From: Eretmocerus hayati
Taxonomy: Eukaryota > Arthropoda > Insecta > Hymenoptera > Aphelinidae
Length of the DNA stretch: 64,000 nt
Direction of reading: 5' to 3'
NCBI GenBank assembly: GCA_029851415.1
Contig: CM056743.1
Span: 2,294,001-2,358,000, forward strand
Shown piece by piece: positions 1-12,760 of the stretch; positions within the stretch are counted from its first letter, which is position 1, and the number at the start of each line of letters is the position of its first letter. Position numbers and translations under genes: made by a program. The notes beneath the pieces are model-generated. The model was given only the letters and a program-made list of their open reading frames with translations, did no database searches and was not told where the DNA came from.

Positions 1-675
1 AATATTGATTCAATAATTGTTTTCTTTCTTCAACATTCAATCTGTTATTCAGAATGTATCTCATTGTTGGCTTTGATTCAGCTTCGGAATTTTCCCCTGT
101 GTAATGAACAGCATGAGTCATAGGCAAATCTTCATGGGTTGTAACATGAATATTTTCTATACATATTGGTTTATATTCATCTGACTCGTTGAACAAATAT
201 AACTTCAATTTCTGATTTTCCTTGATTTCATGGAGACCTGGGACTATGTTGGATCCTTCGATATAATAAATACCTGGAGAATTTGCTGGGACTATTTCTC
301 TTGTTTCAAATGAGTGTGGCTCCAACTGAGCGAATTGATGCTTATTGAGTTCCAAAGTAACTTGGTTTCCAGAGTCATTTTTCAATGTGATAGTATTGAG
401 TTCATTGTCCACAATACTTTTGGCACGAATTTGCCAATCTTTACCCAATATTCCATCAGCTCTGGTGGGAAAGTCATTAGACATTACAAAAAAAGTGAAT
501 TTGATACCAAATATCTCTAATTCGCAAGTTCCTATTGCATCATATAATCCATCTATTATAAGGAAACTTCTTATTTCATCTGCCGAGAATTTTCGAAAAT
601 TTTCATTATTTTGATCTATGCATTTTATTTTTATATGTGAAGTCTTCGATCCTGAATCTACCAAGAGTCCGTGGG
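1..675 (-). CDS. pol: Retroelement pol, N-terminal part (retropepsin), cut by window edge
   Basis: The frame stays open on the minus strand from the gag overlap to the window edge. It shows an aspartic-protease active site LVDSG followed by SKTSHIK, and about 75 residues later GILGKDW, the second retropepsin landmark. In this element class the protease opens pol and is followed by reverse transcriptase, RNase H and integrase; those domains would lie outside the window. The frame is -1 relative to gag and overlaps its last codons, so expression by -1 frameshifting is likely. I see no stop codon in the stretch I translated. The reverse transcriptase needed for a firm clade assignment is not present here. 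Confidence 0.8.
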
Positions 676-1854
676 GCACGTTACTTCTTTTAATACGGGT
701 GAACAATATTGAATCGTCTCTATCGAGCTGGTTTGATCTTGGTTCACGCTCTCCTCCTCCCGTATGGAGAATTCCTGTATTTCTTGGATTGGAGGATCTT
801 TGTTTTGGTATCGATTTATGGGAAAATTTTTATTTTTCAGAGAAGGGTTCTTCATCCAACAAACCTCCTCTTTATGTCCTACCTTATTACAGAAATGACA
901 CGTGATTTTTCCTAACCCCGAATTTTGAGAGCTCGTGGACTCACGTTTGGCCACAGAATCAGATTTTACACTTTCATTCTTTGTTCTTTGTCGGGATTTT
1001 ATTTCCAAATCTTCGAAGTAATATTTTTCTTCACGGATTGCCTGTTGGTATGCGTCATTGATTGTACTAGCTTTCTGAGCTCTTACTGCCGGTCTAAGCT
1101 CTCGTTTCACAGATCGTTGAAACCGGTCAATTCTTTCAGTTAACTCAATCCCTCGGAAAACCATCCTACGTTCAAGTGGCTCCTGATCTATCGATTTCTG
1201 TACTCTCCTATCAATTTCGGCATATCTTTTGATATAGTTTTCCATTCTCTCCCTGAAACCTTGTCGAATTGAATTTCGTTCCTCAACTAATTGCAAATAT
1301 TGCTTTTCCGTTTTTCCGAAAGCTAATCGCATTGCTTCAGCAAAATCAGTTGGCGTCACTTCTAATAACCTATCAGCCACCTCAGCAGCTTCGCCCTTCA
1401 ATTTTTGCGCGATAACCTTGCTCAAGAAACATATTGTTTCGGCATCATCACTCATTTGTTTTTTCACTCGCCTGACTTGTGACAAGAAAGCTTCTACATC
1501 TCCACTACCGTCAAATTCTCGGATTTCTGATAGCAATTCCTGTATTTGACGACGCCGATCATAGGAAATTTTGGAAGTTTCATTCACTATTTCATCTTCC
1601 GTTGGTGCTGAAGGCTCCGGAAATTTATGATGATTTTTCAAGATGGTCTTCAATTCTTCTAGTTCTTTGGATAATGCCGTTACTCGACTGTTAGCTGCAT
1701 TTTCACGCTCTAAAGCCGCATCTAATTGTTGCTTCATTTGACTGGTGGTTGCCATTTTTGGTATAATTTGTCTGATAGTACTGAGGAAGTTTATAGTACT
1801 GTCTATGATTGTCAAAGAGCTCTTTGGTGGCTCAGAATCGTTTGAATCTGACAT
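658..1854 (-). CDS. gag: Retroelement Gag polyprotein (398 aa)
   Basis: Structural Gag of an LTR retroelement. An N-terminal helical, coiled-coil-like segment (about residues 35-75) is followed by a charged capsid-like region. Near residue 320 there is a CCHC zinc knuckle, CHFCNKVGHKEEVCW, typical of a nucleocapsid domain that binds element RNA. The ATG at 1854 sits about 220 bp downstream (in element sense) of the primer-binding site, which is where gag should begin. The frame is intact from ATG to TAG, which suggests a recent insertion. The overlap with pol at the 3' end is the expected arrangement for -1 frameshifting. Ty3/gypsy membership is inferred from the gag/pol layout and the tRNA-Arg primer site. 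Confidence 0.88.
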   Translation of the reverse strand: MSDSNDSEPPKSSLTIIDSTINFLSTIRQIIPKMATTSQMKQQLDAALERENAANSRVTALSKELEELKTILKNHHKFPEPSAPTEDEIVNETSKISYDRRRQIQELLSEIREFDGSGDVEAFLSQVRRVKKQMSDDAETICFLSKVIAQKLKGEAAEVADRLLEVTPTDFAEAMRLAFGKTEKQYLQLVEERNSIRQGFRERMENYIKRYAEIDRRVQKSIDQEPLERRMVFRGIELTERIDRFQRSVKRELRPAVRAQKASTINDAYQQAIREEKYYFEDLEIKSRQRTKNESVKSDSVAKRESTSSQNSGLGKITCHFCNKVGHKEEVCWMKNPSLKNKNFPINRYQNKDPPIQEIQEFSIREEESVNQDQTSSIETIQYCSPVLKEVTCPTDSW

Positions 1855-1884
1855 AAACGATGAGTGTGTGGTATAAGATTACAC

Positions 1885-1895
1885 ACTCACCTTAT
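1885..1895 (-). other. Possible splice donor in retroelement leader
   Basis: On the minus strand AAG|GTGAGTGTG occurs just upstream of the gag ATG, a near-consensus 5' splice site. Errantivirus-type elements make a spliced subgenomic env mRNA from a donor in the leader. Whether this element has an env gene cannot be seen here. Confidence 0.35.
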
Positions 1896-2071
1896 ACATT
1901 CTCCAGTGAAGTTGAGCTGTTGTCGTATCGGGATTCTTTGCGATTTTGTTCGCCGATGAGCTGCTTGTTAGAAGCGTCTTCTCAATTAGTGTAGACGAAA
2001 TGATATCGGCCAATCCTTTACACACTCTCCTTCTTTGATGTTTACTACACACGCTGCTTATGCGTCCCCAG

Positions 2072-2088
2072 TCCTGTCACGGTCGCCA
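2072..2088 (-). other. Retroelement primer-binding site (tRNA-Arg)
   Basis: In element sense the sequence reads TGGCGACCGTGACAGGA. This is complementary to the 3' end of insect tRNA-Arg including CCA, whose T-arm end is CCTGTCACGGTCG. It lies 4 bp inside the LTR edge. A tRNA-Arg primer is used by the mdg1 and 412 Ty3/gypsy lineages. Confidence 0.85.
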
Positions 2089-2092
2089 AAAT

Positions 2093-2672
2093 GTAACCGG
2101 TTCACTGGGGCAAAGAGGAACAGTAGGAGTAAGATGACACGTCTTATCAGTTGCTCGTCAGCTGCTCTTTATTCGCACTCCCAATCTCAACTAACTCTCG
2201 CGGCCGTTTTATGTTCTCTATTTATAACATTACGATATTACAATCAATCGATTTTAAAGTGTAAGACTTGCTTTTGTTTTGAGTAAGTATGTGTATGCAA
2301 GTAAGTCGTGCGCAAAAGAAATGAGAGAGTGCTTTATTAAACAATGTGGATCGATGAAGAATGTGCTGTATGTTTGAATAAAAGGTGCTCATATTAATAT
2401 GACATCTATATGACATACGCGTTTGTGTTACTCTTCGCCAACGACAAGCGTACGTGTTACTCTTCGCCAGTGGCTAAGAAAGTGTTTATCTCCGTAGGAG
2501 CCATCGTTATGAAGGGCTTCTTGAGTCGGGTTATTTGGCAAAGGTCATTGTGTATGTAGTTTAGTGGCAAGAGTGCCGAATAGTATTTAGTGTCAGGGTG
2601 CCGTTACCAAACTAATTGTATCTGGTCAAGTGGCAAAAATGCCGGTAACTCGTGAAGCATCCTGTACTTACA
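2093..2672 (-). repeat. 5' LTR of the minus-strand retroelement
   Basis: The inner edge TGTAACC follows the primer-binding site at 2088. The outer edge is placed at ...CTTACA near 2672, giving TGTAA/TTACA terminal inversions and a length of about 580 bp. The outer edge is less certain than the inner one because the other LTR is outside the window and no target duplication can be compared. The outer edge abuts the first bases of a palindromic MITE, so the element apparently inserted at the MITE's tip. Confidence 0.65.
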
Positions 2673-2998
2673 AGGGGAGTCCGGAGGATCTGGGTCAGCA
2701 AATCTCACCAAACTTTTTCCGCAGTCTCCTATCACCTAGAATATGAAGAATTCAGAGTAGCTCCGTCAAATGGTCATCCTAGTCAAAGCTACAGCTTATG
2801 ACATTGACATTGACCGTATAAGCCTATGCTAAAAATTGATATATATAGATATACTGTCAATGATAACTTTGTTGCTTGTACCTCTGAACAGAATGTCCAT
2901 TTGACGGAGTTACTCTAGATTATTCATATTCTAGGTGGTACGAAACTGTGAAAAAAGTTTGGTGAGATCTGGTGACCCGAACCCCCCGGACTTCCCTT
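2673..2998. mobile_element. Palindromic MITE, copy 1
   Basis: A ~325 bp hairpin-type element. The left arm (AAGGGGAGTCCGG, then ATCTCACCAAACTTTTT, then CACCTAGAATATGAAGAATT) is repeated in inverse at the right end (TTCATATTCTAGGTGG, AAAAAGTTTGGTGAGAT, GGACTTCCCTT). The centre is AT-rich and contains a tatatatagatata run. There is no coding capacity. A second copy of the family lies at 49983-50313 inside an ionotropic-receptor pseudogene. Confidence 0.85.
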
Positions 2999-5815
2999 AT
3001 TAGTTGAATAATTATGTTTCTTTGAGTGAATCTTCTGGGTTATCCTTAAAGACAAGTGTGTTTCTAATATGTTTACGCTTTCGACAGATCTTTTGGAGGT
3101 TGTAGCACTTATTCTTCCCTCGACTTTACCATTCGACGTGTTTATGTATTTTCATGAAGAATATTCTACTTAGTTCAGACATTGATGGATTATCGCGTCC
3201 CCGTGCGATGCACCAAAACAGTGGAATGTAACCAGTCATTTCCCATAAGACTGAGGTCTTTTTATCTGCGGTTTTGTTATTCGCGATTCTTGTCTGTAAC
3301 CGCATCTCCGTGGATAACGAGTGTTCCTTGAAATAGCCTTCGCTATAGCGAGGTGATGACTCAACACTTGAGAGATTCGCGAAAAGTCGCCTTTTTATTC
3401 CATCATACATTTTTACGTATGATTCGTGGGTGATAGGAAATCTTGCGTGTCTTGACCTCTTTCATCGGAGATATCCGAATGAGCTACCAGAGTAATGTAG
3501 ACAAGTTCCCTCAGAAGTGTACTCGACGCTCAGCTCATAAATTGATCTTGTTGACGTTTCGACACGTAGAATCGGACTAGTAAGTGTAAATCGAGGTCAG
3601 AAGTGAGCCCATCCCGGTTATGTAAGAAGGCCCTGCAGATGGTTGAAAAATTCAATCTCCCTGTAATTTTAGCCAGAGCCCTTCCACGTCAGAGCTCATG
3701 AGAGTCTTTTGAACCTGGACATTTTTCAAATAAATGTGAAATTGAGTCCAAGTCACGAGTCTTTCACACAAAAAATGGCTAAGTGGCTTATTTCAGAAAT
3801 TGAAGTGTCATATAACCACTCGCGTGGATGACTTTTATCAATCGCAGTAAGAATATAAGTACGCCAGCTTATTATTGGAATAATGAAGTTTACATCATCA
3901 AACTTGAGAAATTCAAGTTGCTACGAGTGCAGTTTTTCCAGAAGAATGATTAACAAATGCCAAAAAATATCAAACAACGTGGATCATTCACCAATACCTG
4001 TCAGCAGTACAGGATCCCTTCAAAACAAATTATATAATCACAAGGCAGTGCAACTCCGAATGTGCAAGTCTATGAAATCCAACCGACTGGACTATGAGGT
4101 CCAAGATATACACTCGAGTTCCGGTTGCCGAAGGTACATTCCTGCTCATGATTTCAACCACATGCGGATCCTACATACATTCGCTTCAGGGGATGAAAAC
4201 TAGTTTGCATTTCCAATATCTAAATTTGAACCTGGAAATCCAATAATTCTGCACCGATCGTAAACCGTTGGCACACGACATTTATACTTATCACGAATCA
4301 TTCTCAAATTCATTTTACTGGCTATAGAATGAGGTAGGTACTGAAATCGTAAAAACGAGGCGTATGAGTTGGGACCAAGAAATTAACTAATAGGTACATT
4401 TATATCATGGAAGGTGTCGTTTCCAGTGCTCCGTGAAAATGTTCCTAATTCACACGAAACCATTTTCAATAATTAATTGAGTGTACATATTCTTAAAATG
4501 ATTCACATGCAAATAAATTCTCATCTAGATACATTTCTCGCATACCTGGCGGTCTGCCCGAAATTCATGGCAACTTTTATCACCAAGCCATTTATTACAA
4601 AACGACTCTCGAATCGATTGAAATACATCACTGTGAAAATTTTTTCCGAGAAACTTCAACTAACTGGTCGAACAAAGGTTTCAAGCAGCTGATTGATTCA
4701 GAATTTCAACCATTTGGTTGAAAAATCAACCAATTTGATTGAAGATTCAACGAGTTTTTTTTACCAATCGGTTAAATTCTCAATCAGCTCCTTGAATTTT
4801 TCATTCAACTAGTTGGTAAAAGTTTTTCGAAAGAAATTATCTCATCGCAGATGAAACTGTATCATATATTTCAAATGCAAAATGATTGAGTCAATATACA
4901 TAAACACCAAGGCACGGAATCTAGAGCTTGAATATCCCAGAGCCAACTCAATTCTTTGCAAAAACAATTTTCATTTTCCATCAGACCAATAAAGACTCAA
5001 CTGAAGCACTCGAAACTCTCTAATTTCACGTCCATCTTGTACTTTTTCCACCAGATGCCAAAAAAATAGTCGTAGAAACGATCGACAGATTTCATCTCAA
5101 CATCCGTCTCCAATCACCTGATTTTCTCAACAAAAAAAATCAAGCTTCAACGAAACCCATCACAAAAGAAATCTAGAAAGTCCCTGTCTACAATTAGTCA
5201 ACGTCACTAATACACAGTCAGTATCAAGGAGGTCACACCATCATCAGTGCCCACTTCAACCAAGTACCTACACATTCATAAATCAAGTCCGCGACTCTTC
5301 ACATTAGCGAACCACGCCGCAACGTGCCACAGAGTCCGAATTGGCAAAAAGCTCTCCGCTTTCATCTTGATGCCGCAAAAGTGTAATCGCCCTTTGCTGC
5401 CGCTGCAATAAATCGAGCATCGACTATTGGACACATACATACATTCTCATACACACACATGGTGTGTAATACATGCGAAAAGCGTTCACGATTTATGTGT
5501 TCCTATCGGACAGCTATGTGCACTATACTTATATATTGCATTCCTTTTTACTGTTTGAAAAGAGACAAGGACGGGGAGCAATGATAGTTGGAGGTGTGCA
5601 ATTTCGACTACCCGTTGTTGTTTCGATTTTTGTATTTATATTCGTGACAGAGTGCTAGAATTGTTTTTAGGAGGTCTCGTGAATTGCGAATAGGGACGGT
5701 TATTGCACGAGTATTAGTGTGTGATAGGCTATACTTTAAGCACTTATTGCCCATTTTTTGACTCGAAGCTTCCCGTCGATTCGATGCTATGGTCGATTGA
5801 AATGTCGAGTGGGTC
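2999..5815. other. Stretch without recognised genes
   Basis: No coding region I can support. A 106-codon open frame at 3883-4203 (+) has no recognisable domain. Near 4700-4810 there is a run of short CAACCAATTTGATTGAA-like motifs in alternating orientation; a similar patch recurs near 46.4 kb. The rest is AT-rich with no clear repeat. Confidence 0.5.
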
Positions 5816-6690
5816 CCCAGCAAACAAGGGTTAGTTGCCGCAACGTTGAGGCACAGTGTCACCACAACCGCGCAACGTTCCATTTTTCGCCTCGGAACGT
5901 TGCCGCCGCCGTTGAGGCAACGCGAAAATGGCTTTTTTGAAACGTGCCGTGGTGGTTGCCACAACGTTGCGGCCTAGTTGCGCTCGATTCCCGCCAGCAG
6001 CGCCATTGGTTCCCACGAGGTTGCGGTGAAACGTATGGGGTCACTTGAGACACTCATAGAGTCATAGTGGACCTCCGCCATAACAGAACCGGCGGATCGA
6101 AGCGTTGCTGAATGTCTACCTTACCGACGTAAGGTATGAGATTGCATCAGATCAGAGCCGTTCGATTCGAGGTATCCCCTGACTTTGACGCCGCCACCGG
6201 GTATTTCACAAACTGGAAATACTCGGTGGTGGCGCCAAAGTCAGGCTCGCCACCTCCAATCGAAAATCGAAAGTAGACGGCTTTCCTTGTCCTTGTGAGG
6301 ATGGGACATATCATGGAACAGGATTTACGGATAGTCGGTCGGATTCGAGATATTTATGGTTTGAAACGAATATTTACGGACCGGGCCCAGATCCGAAAAA
6401 ATTCGTGTCAAAACATATTTATCTCGAATTCGAACCTGTCAGGCATGTAAATTCCAAAGAGAGAACTCAGGATCTAGTTCTCTATTTTGCACTTTACATA
6501 CCTGACAAGCTCGGTGCTAAGTTTTATAGTCACTGTGGCTATAAAACATCATAGGTGCACTCTTTCCGTAATTGCTGTTTTCCACGATTCGGGATGAAAA
6601 CGCAATTTTACTTCTATTATATCTCCAACGGCTGGTGAGCGACTGACTCTCCCTTCTCATGTCATCTCTGCTGTCGCTTGGGCGAGTTGA
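5816..6690 (+). repeat. Left arm of the 15.5 kb complex
   Basis: Inverted copy of 20430-21300. It contains GC-rich CGCAACGTTG motifs, a short perfect inversion around 6181-6245 (the CACCGGGTATTTC block mirrored by GAAATACTCGGTGG), and an ATAGTCACTGTGGCTATAAAAC hairpin near 6525. Open frames in this arm reappear almost unchanged in the opposite arm. They are shadows of repeat conservation and not genes. Confidence 0.85.
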
Positions 6691-6796
6691 AACAGGCACA
6701 TCCTGCCCTGCTAGCCTTGCCAGGCCTAGCCTGCGCATCTCTGATGTGGAACGGTAGAAAACCATAGACAGGACAGGGGTGGATAGGGTATGGAGT

Positions 6797-7330
<534 letters not shown>

Positions 7331-9448
7331 TTGCTCTGCGGGAGTATATGATATTATCGGGAAACTTACGACATACTGGATCCAAAAATCCATAGGTTGA
7401 AAATCTATGCCCCGTATCTTTGTCCATCTTCACCATTGCTTATCGCATACTAATCAGTACTCGAGTGATGACATGCTATAAAATATGCAGAAATTTTTTT
7501 GGAACGAGTTAGAACGGCACATGTCATTTTCACATGTGGTACAAGACCTCGTATGAGACATAGGGAAAGTTGTCCAAGGAACTGACATCTGCGGTTTTCA
7601 ACGTTATTACCCATAGGCGCCAGGACAAGAATGCACCCTAGAATATTCATAATCTCGTTCATAATAAATAATCAAAATTGTGAGAAATCTTATGATAACG
7701 TTTAAGATGTCCGACGTTAAAAGTGATGTTCTTGATTATTTTAAGAGATTCTACGTACATTGCGAGTACATTGGATGGGTACCACACTGGGACCAGGGTC
7801 CATTGTGCCTGGTCAAAACCTCGAAAGAGGTGAATCAAGTCACAAAACAAAATATCTACCCGGTTTGACATGGTCTTGGTTTCTATGGGTTAATGTCTAG
7901 CCAGAAATCCTGACGCAACAAGACCAAATGACCTCAAAATTCGATTTCAGTCACAGATACAAGGTTTGGAGCAGATGATTTTATTTCTTTGTCTTTTTCG
8001 TGCCTTTGATCATCCCAGGGAACCTCATCAGCTTTTGAGCACATGGAACTGACATTTCACCCTGATATTGACTGAAAAAGTGATGGAGTTGAGGTAGACA
8101 ATTTTCCGCGCGAGTTTCATCGATTCCCATTAATACTAATGGGAAAAATTGTTTGCGCCCAGGTCAATTGACTCTTAGCAGGTTGACATGGTATACATGG
8201 ACCTCACATAAGTTAACCCGTTCGCTGCGACGCCAATTTTTCGTAATTTTATTTTGGTCACGAACTGAACCCCTGATTTTCGGGAAAAACGCTCATATGG
8301 GTCTAGACTCTCCTATATCTCACTGTTCACGTTCTTGGAAAAGTAATCCACCATGATAGATCTTTTTGGGGAAATTTCCCGAGCAAGCCTGAGTCGAAAG
8401 ATTGAACGATGAAAAATCGCGGGCCCCACTGGTGAACCCCGTCGCAGCGACGGTGTTAATTACATGGCTGATTCTCGGCAATAGATGTTTATGCAGCAAA
8501 CAGAGTTTTGGTTCTGGGCCTGCTTTTGTCGCAATATGATTCTATTGTTTGACATGTTTTCTTGAAATTTTGTTCATGACAGAGTCCTTCAGGGTGAATT
8601 TACGATGCGCTGTCTGCCTTCAAAGCAAATTCCTCATTTTTAGTGAAAATCCCATAACAACAACGAGGCACGTGGCTCGAGGACTAAACTGAGCATTCTG
8701 ACTATCAAAATCTATGGGAAAAAGATGGTTCAATATTGCAGTTTTAGAGAAAAATTCGAGAAGCCCCACCATATAGATTGCCTTGACGCGACCACTGTGA
8801 CAGTATGCGTGGAACTTCATTTATAACAGTATATCCATGCACGACATTTCGACGCATCTTTGAAAATGAAAGAGATGACTCGACGGATCGACCTAGGAAT
8901 CTATTCCTATCAACTGTCTTATAAACATGTAGAAGAATTCGAAAAGACTGATTCAGGGGTCACTAGTCACTAGTGGAGATGCAAGGTCATAACACGCTCT
9001 TGGTGAATTCTCGCTATACTACTTACTACTCATATATGTGTGTCGGGCTCGAACAGTCATGATCGAGGTTATGATGTGTTACTAACATCTGGCAGGTATA
9101 CATATCCTAGGAAAGATGAATGTGAGTAATCCTGGAGCAAGCTGGAAAAACCGCCACCGGGTGTGTCTGATGGAAAATGAAATTAATTTTCCCAGTTTGC
9201 ATTGCGTTGAATTGGTGCGACTAACAGGAGTTAGTAAAGGATTACAAATTTCTTTGGCCTACCACCCCCTGAGGGTCCTAGGGCCAATAACAGCGAGAAT
9301 AACAGGGTCGTTTCGTCTCTTTTAGACTGTTTTCAAAAAATCATGGCATCTGCGGGCTTCAACCTTTTTTGGCGTAGTTGGCGTATTTTCCTCGTCAATG
9401 TAAACCTCTACCACGAAAAAATTGCCAAAGCTGTTAACTGACTCTAGT
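7331..9448. other. Stretch without recognised genes
   Basis: Several short open frames on both strands are all under 75 codons and have no recognisable domain. I see no internal repeat. It may be ancient transposon interior or host intergenic sequence. Confidence 0.5.
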
Positions 9449-9663
9449 CTCTCTAAAAGTATCCGAGTGAAATTTCACCCGAAGCGAGAGTTGTTTTTTC
9501 ACTCGATCCTCAAATTGCCTATAATTGACGGTATAGAAAAACTAACTATTCATTAATTGTTGAACGATATTGAAACTGAAATGATTAATAAGATCAATGA
9601 AAACTGCATATAAGAGGAAAATGAAAAAAACACTTCCAACAAAGTTTATTATCAATTCATGAT

Positions 9664-9757
9664 TGATTGTTCGCTGGGATTTGAACCCAGTTTCCTCTCA
9701 ACTTGTTTGCTGTCCGATACTAACACCAAACATTTATCCAACTGAACCATGAGAGAA
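9664..9757 (-). repeat. tRNA-derived sequence (SINE head or tRNA relic)
   Basis: On the minus strand there is an A-box-like TGGTTCAGTTGG, and about 55 bases on a perfect T-arm CTGGGTTCAAATCCCAG with B box GGTTCAAATCC. The acceptor stem does not close: the 3' end CGAACAATC has no 5' partner. It is therefore a tRNA-like pol III promoter or relic and not a functional tRNA gene. Confidence 0.6.
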
Positions 9758-10462
9758 AATGCCAAGTTATACTCAATAACACTTATGAGGGCCGTTATGG
9801 CAACAAATCTTAAGTTTTCTGAAAAAAGTGGTTTATGGTAGCCCAGCTACAATAAAAAATTGTATGTACCTCGTGCCGCAATCGCGGCTTTCCATGACTC
9901 GGGCTGCAAACTTTGCGGCACTCGGGTACATAATCTACTATTACTGTAACTTTGAGTAAGACTATTTTTTACTTTCTCCTGTGAAGTAGCCTGAATGATT
10001 GATATCTCGTGTGATACGGATTCAAAATCCCATTAAATGAGGCTACAAGTCTGATTGTTAATTCGACAGGAATAGTTGCTATTTACGAACTAAATATCAA
10101 TATATTAGATAGAATATGGGTGATTATGAGATAACTTATGCATTTGATACCCTGACCTCGCATTCATATTAGACCACCAAATTTGATGAGTCGAACGATG
10201 ATATCTGGTATATTCTATTGAAAGGAAGATGTCCCAATAGCTTTGGGAGCGGATATGAGTCTCATGTAGACCAGAGCCCACCAAATGTGGTCAAAACGTC
10301 TTTACTGTGGTGCATGTCCTAAATTTGAGTTGCACGTTTCAATCGTTTAGTTTCCCGAGACATCCATTCAATCTCGGTCCCGCACCACTCAAACATCAAA
10401 ATTGGATCATAAGAGCGTAATATTATGTACAAATCGGGTATCAAGTCTTACTTTAAAATACT

Positions 10463-11355
10463 CTCTCTTAACTTTTCCGAGTGAAATCTCACTCGGAAAG
10501 AGTGAGTTCTGACTCGGAGTTCGGAGTGAAATCGTGGCAACTCGGTACCGAGTGAGTTTCACTCAGAAAAAAGAGTGAGATTTTTCACTCGGGGAATCCG
10601 AGTGAATCCAAATGTTATTTAGCTGAAACTGAATATTTTCGTTTAATCAATACGTTGCGAGCTAAAAAATTGATGAATTATTGTTAATCATTCGAAGGTT
10701 GGAAGAAAAGAAAAAAATCTACTCCGCCTGTGTGGCATGGTCATTTCTCAATATTTTTGTAATTCAGGAAGTGCGGGGAATCGAACTTGGTTGTCATGAT
10801 TGTAAGTCGGACTGCTTCTCCACTGGGCTACTGCTGCTGTTGATATCTGAGGTCCATAGCAACCTGTTATGTGAATGATGCACCGTGTAACTTTATACGT
10901 GTCGTAAGTGGAAATGAAAATATGAAAACTAGCAATGGTTTCGGGTGAAGAAACAACAATAGTGAAACCTACATTTCCCCGGTAACAGGGCATTGCTTCT
11001 ATATTAATAGGGTTGATTAATTTATACGTAATATGATATAATATTGGTCTGTATATGAATTTATAAAACTTATGGATTGACATTTCTTATCTCAGTTTTT
11101 CAAGGATTATTGTAGGAAATCTACTATTTTCCTCTTTGTGAGCTACGCAACTACGCATTGATCCATCAGTAACAAACGTGCCGTAAAACATAACCAAAAA
11201 TTTGATTTGAGCGTCTCACTCTTGCATCCGAGTGAAATTTCACTCGAACTTCGGAGTGAAATTTTTGAGTTTTTTGATATCTGACTCTTTACCGAGTGAA
11301 ATGGACTTTCACTCGGAATCCGAACGGAAAATCTCACTCGGAGAAGTTGAGAGAG
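10463..11355. mobile_element. ~890 bp TIR element with CACTCGG repeats, copy 1
   Basis: The left end CTCTCTCTTAACTTTTCCGA is mirrored by CTCGGAGAAGTTGAGAGAG. Both ends contain several GAGTGA/TCACTC palindromic motifs. The interior holds a tRNA-like segment and a conserved block CATTGCTTCTAT. It is in direct orientation with copy 2 at 13019-13889 and is alignable with it over nearly its whole length. It is nonautonomous. Confidence 0.8.
10771..10842 (-). repeat. tRNA-like pol III promoter inside TIR element, copy 1
   Basis: The minus strand reads AGTAGCCCAGTGGAGAAGC (A-box-like) and then AAGTTCGATTCCCCGCAC (B box GTTCGATTCC). The spacing is tRNA-like but the anticodon arm is not convincing. 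The same module is kept in copy 2. Confidence 0.6.
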
Positions 11356-12339
11356 CTTGGAACACAACCGACATTCCTGAAATTTTGCAAACTTTTCGAA
11401 CACTTCTTGATAATCCGCCTCCGGACCTGCGAATCACTTCAAGTGGCTCTATAACGGCAGTAATTAACCCCTAACTCACCAAAGAACAAAATTCTACCAC
11501 CAGCGGAGTGATGAATTTCGTCAGCAGCTTCCGGCGCGATGATTTGTTGACAGTTTTTCCGTTGCAAATTAAGACCGTGGTCACTGGCTCTCGAGCACCG
11601 TGCAACATTCGGGTCCAAAAATTTTCTTACAGTCGACTCTCACCGCAAAAAAGGGCTGTGTATTCGGGAAAAACGATCTGTTTTGATTTACGCCTTCAAG
11701 ATCAGTTTTGATGCCAAATGTTCTTACTGAGGCTTGTCCTTGCCGTGGCAAAAATATGTCGAAAATTGCTCATATCATTGACGTAGATTGACCAACGTTT
11801 ATGCCCGTCTGGGAATTGTTTTTGGGTGTCAGATTAATTGGGAAACACCTTTGAGCAGTCAAATTGCAGCTATATTTCGACTAGTCAATTTTTGGGTCAA
11901 ATCCTGACCTCCGTCATTTTTGGCCACGAAATACCTAATTTCTCTCATAATCACCCATGTACGGAGAAATTGAAGAGTCCTGTTTAAAATCGAATTACAC
12001 ATTTACATTCGATTTAAGAACGTTTCAGTAAAATTGTCAAAATGATGATATTGAGCTATGAGAACACATTATGTCTGCCGATTTCTCTCGATTATCGAGT
12101 TATTACAATGACTTGATCGATCGAGTGACCTAAAATCACTCGAACGGTGCGTTATTTTCCTCAACTTTCACTCGAAAGCAAGATTCGGTTAGTGACTCGA
12201 GCTTCGAGTGATGAAAACCGCTCGAATACTTTTAGAGAGTCGACTTGGGAGTTTATTTACTAGGGAGCAATTGTCGCGATTGTCGGGTCAACTTCTAGTC
12301 GACCTAACGCATCTTCATCCAAGTTCCATATATTTCAAC

Positions 12340-12760
12340 ACCAGCAGTTCCACAGTTTCAACCCCATAACTCAAAAAGAATACATTGTAAAGAAAAATGT
12401 GTGGAGTGACGTTTTGAAGGTCTTTTAGAGATGAACAGAAAAGATCTCCACACATTCTCTCGTGTAAAGCCTCCGGTTTTCGTAATAGAAGTATTTCCGT
12501 GTAAGAAACATAATTTTTTTTTCATTTCTGTTGGTTGCACCTGAGTTCAGAAAAAATATAGGCCTAGAACGGAAATACATTCATTGCGGTAACAGAAAGC
12601 CCCACATGAGAAAATAAGTACAGACCCTCATTTGTTCATCTTTCAAAGATCTACAAAAAGTTGCTCTACAAATTTCTGGATAAAATGCGTTCCCATCGAG
12701 TTATCTGGGGTAGAAAAGTGAAAATTGTCAATATTCAACACCTATTCTCGACGATTTCCA
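12340..12760. repeat. Head-to-head pair of the ~190 bp repeat unit
   Basis: 12340-12540 carries the unit in inverse orientation (ACACATTTTTCTT..., GAGAATGTGTGGAGATC when read on the minus strand). 12545-12740 carries it forward (GGAAATACATTCATTGCGG, TTCAAAGATCTACAAAAAG). The same unit builds the arms of the palindromic element at 14570-20390. Confidence 0.7.

Larger units (their letters stand above)
9449..12240. mobile_element. TIR element (CTCTCTAAAAGTAT ends), ~2.8 kb, hosting a nested relative
   Basis: The left end CTCTCTAAAAGTATCCGAGTG is mirrored by CTCGAATACTTTTAGAGAG at the right end. Subterminal blocks on both sides are rich in CACTCG/CGAGTG motifs. A related ~890 bp element (10463-11355) lies inside. 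No transposase is recognisable. A short 179 bp relative with the same kind of ends lies at 19141-19319. Confidence 0.65.

Noticed and set aside
3883..4203. 106-codon open frame
   Set aside because: No recognisable domain, no splice or promoter context; compatible with chance in this base composition.
5608..6053. Overlapping open frames rich in Arg/Gly/Ala, repeated at 21059-21331
   Set aside because: They lie in the inverted arms of a transposon complex and recur only because the arms are copies. No domain or start context is seen.
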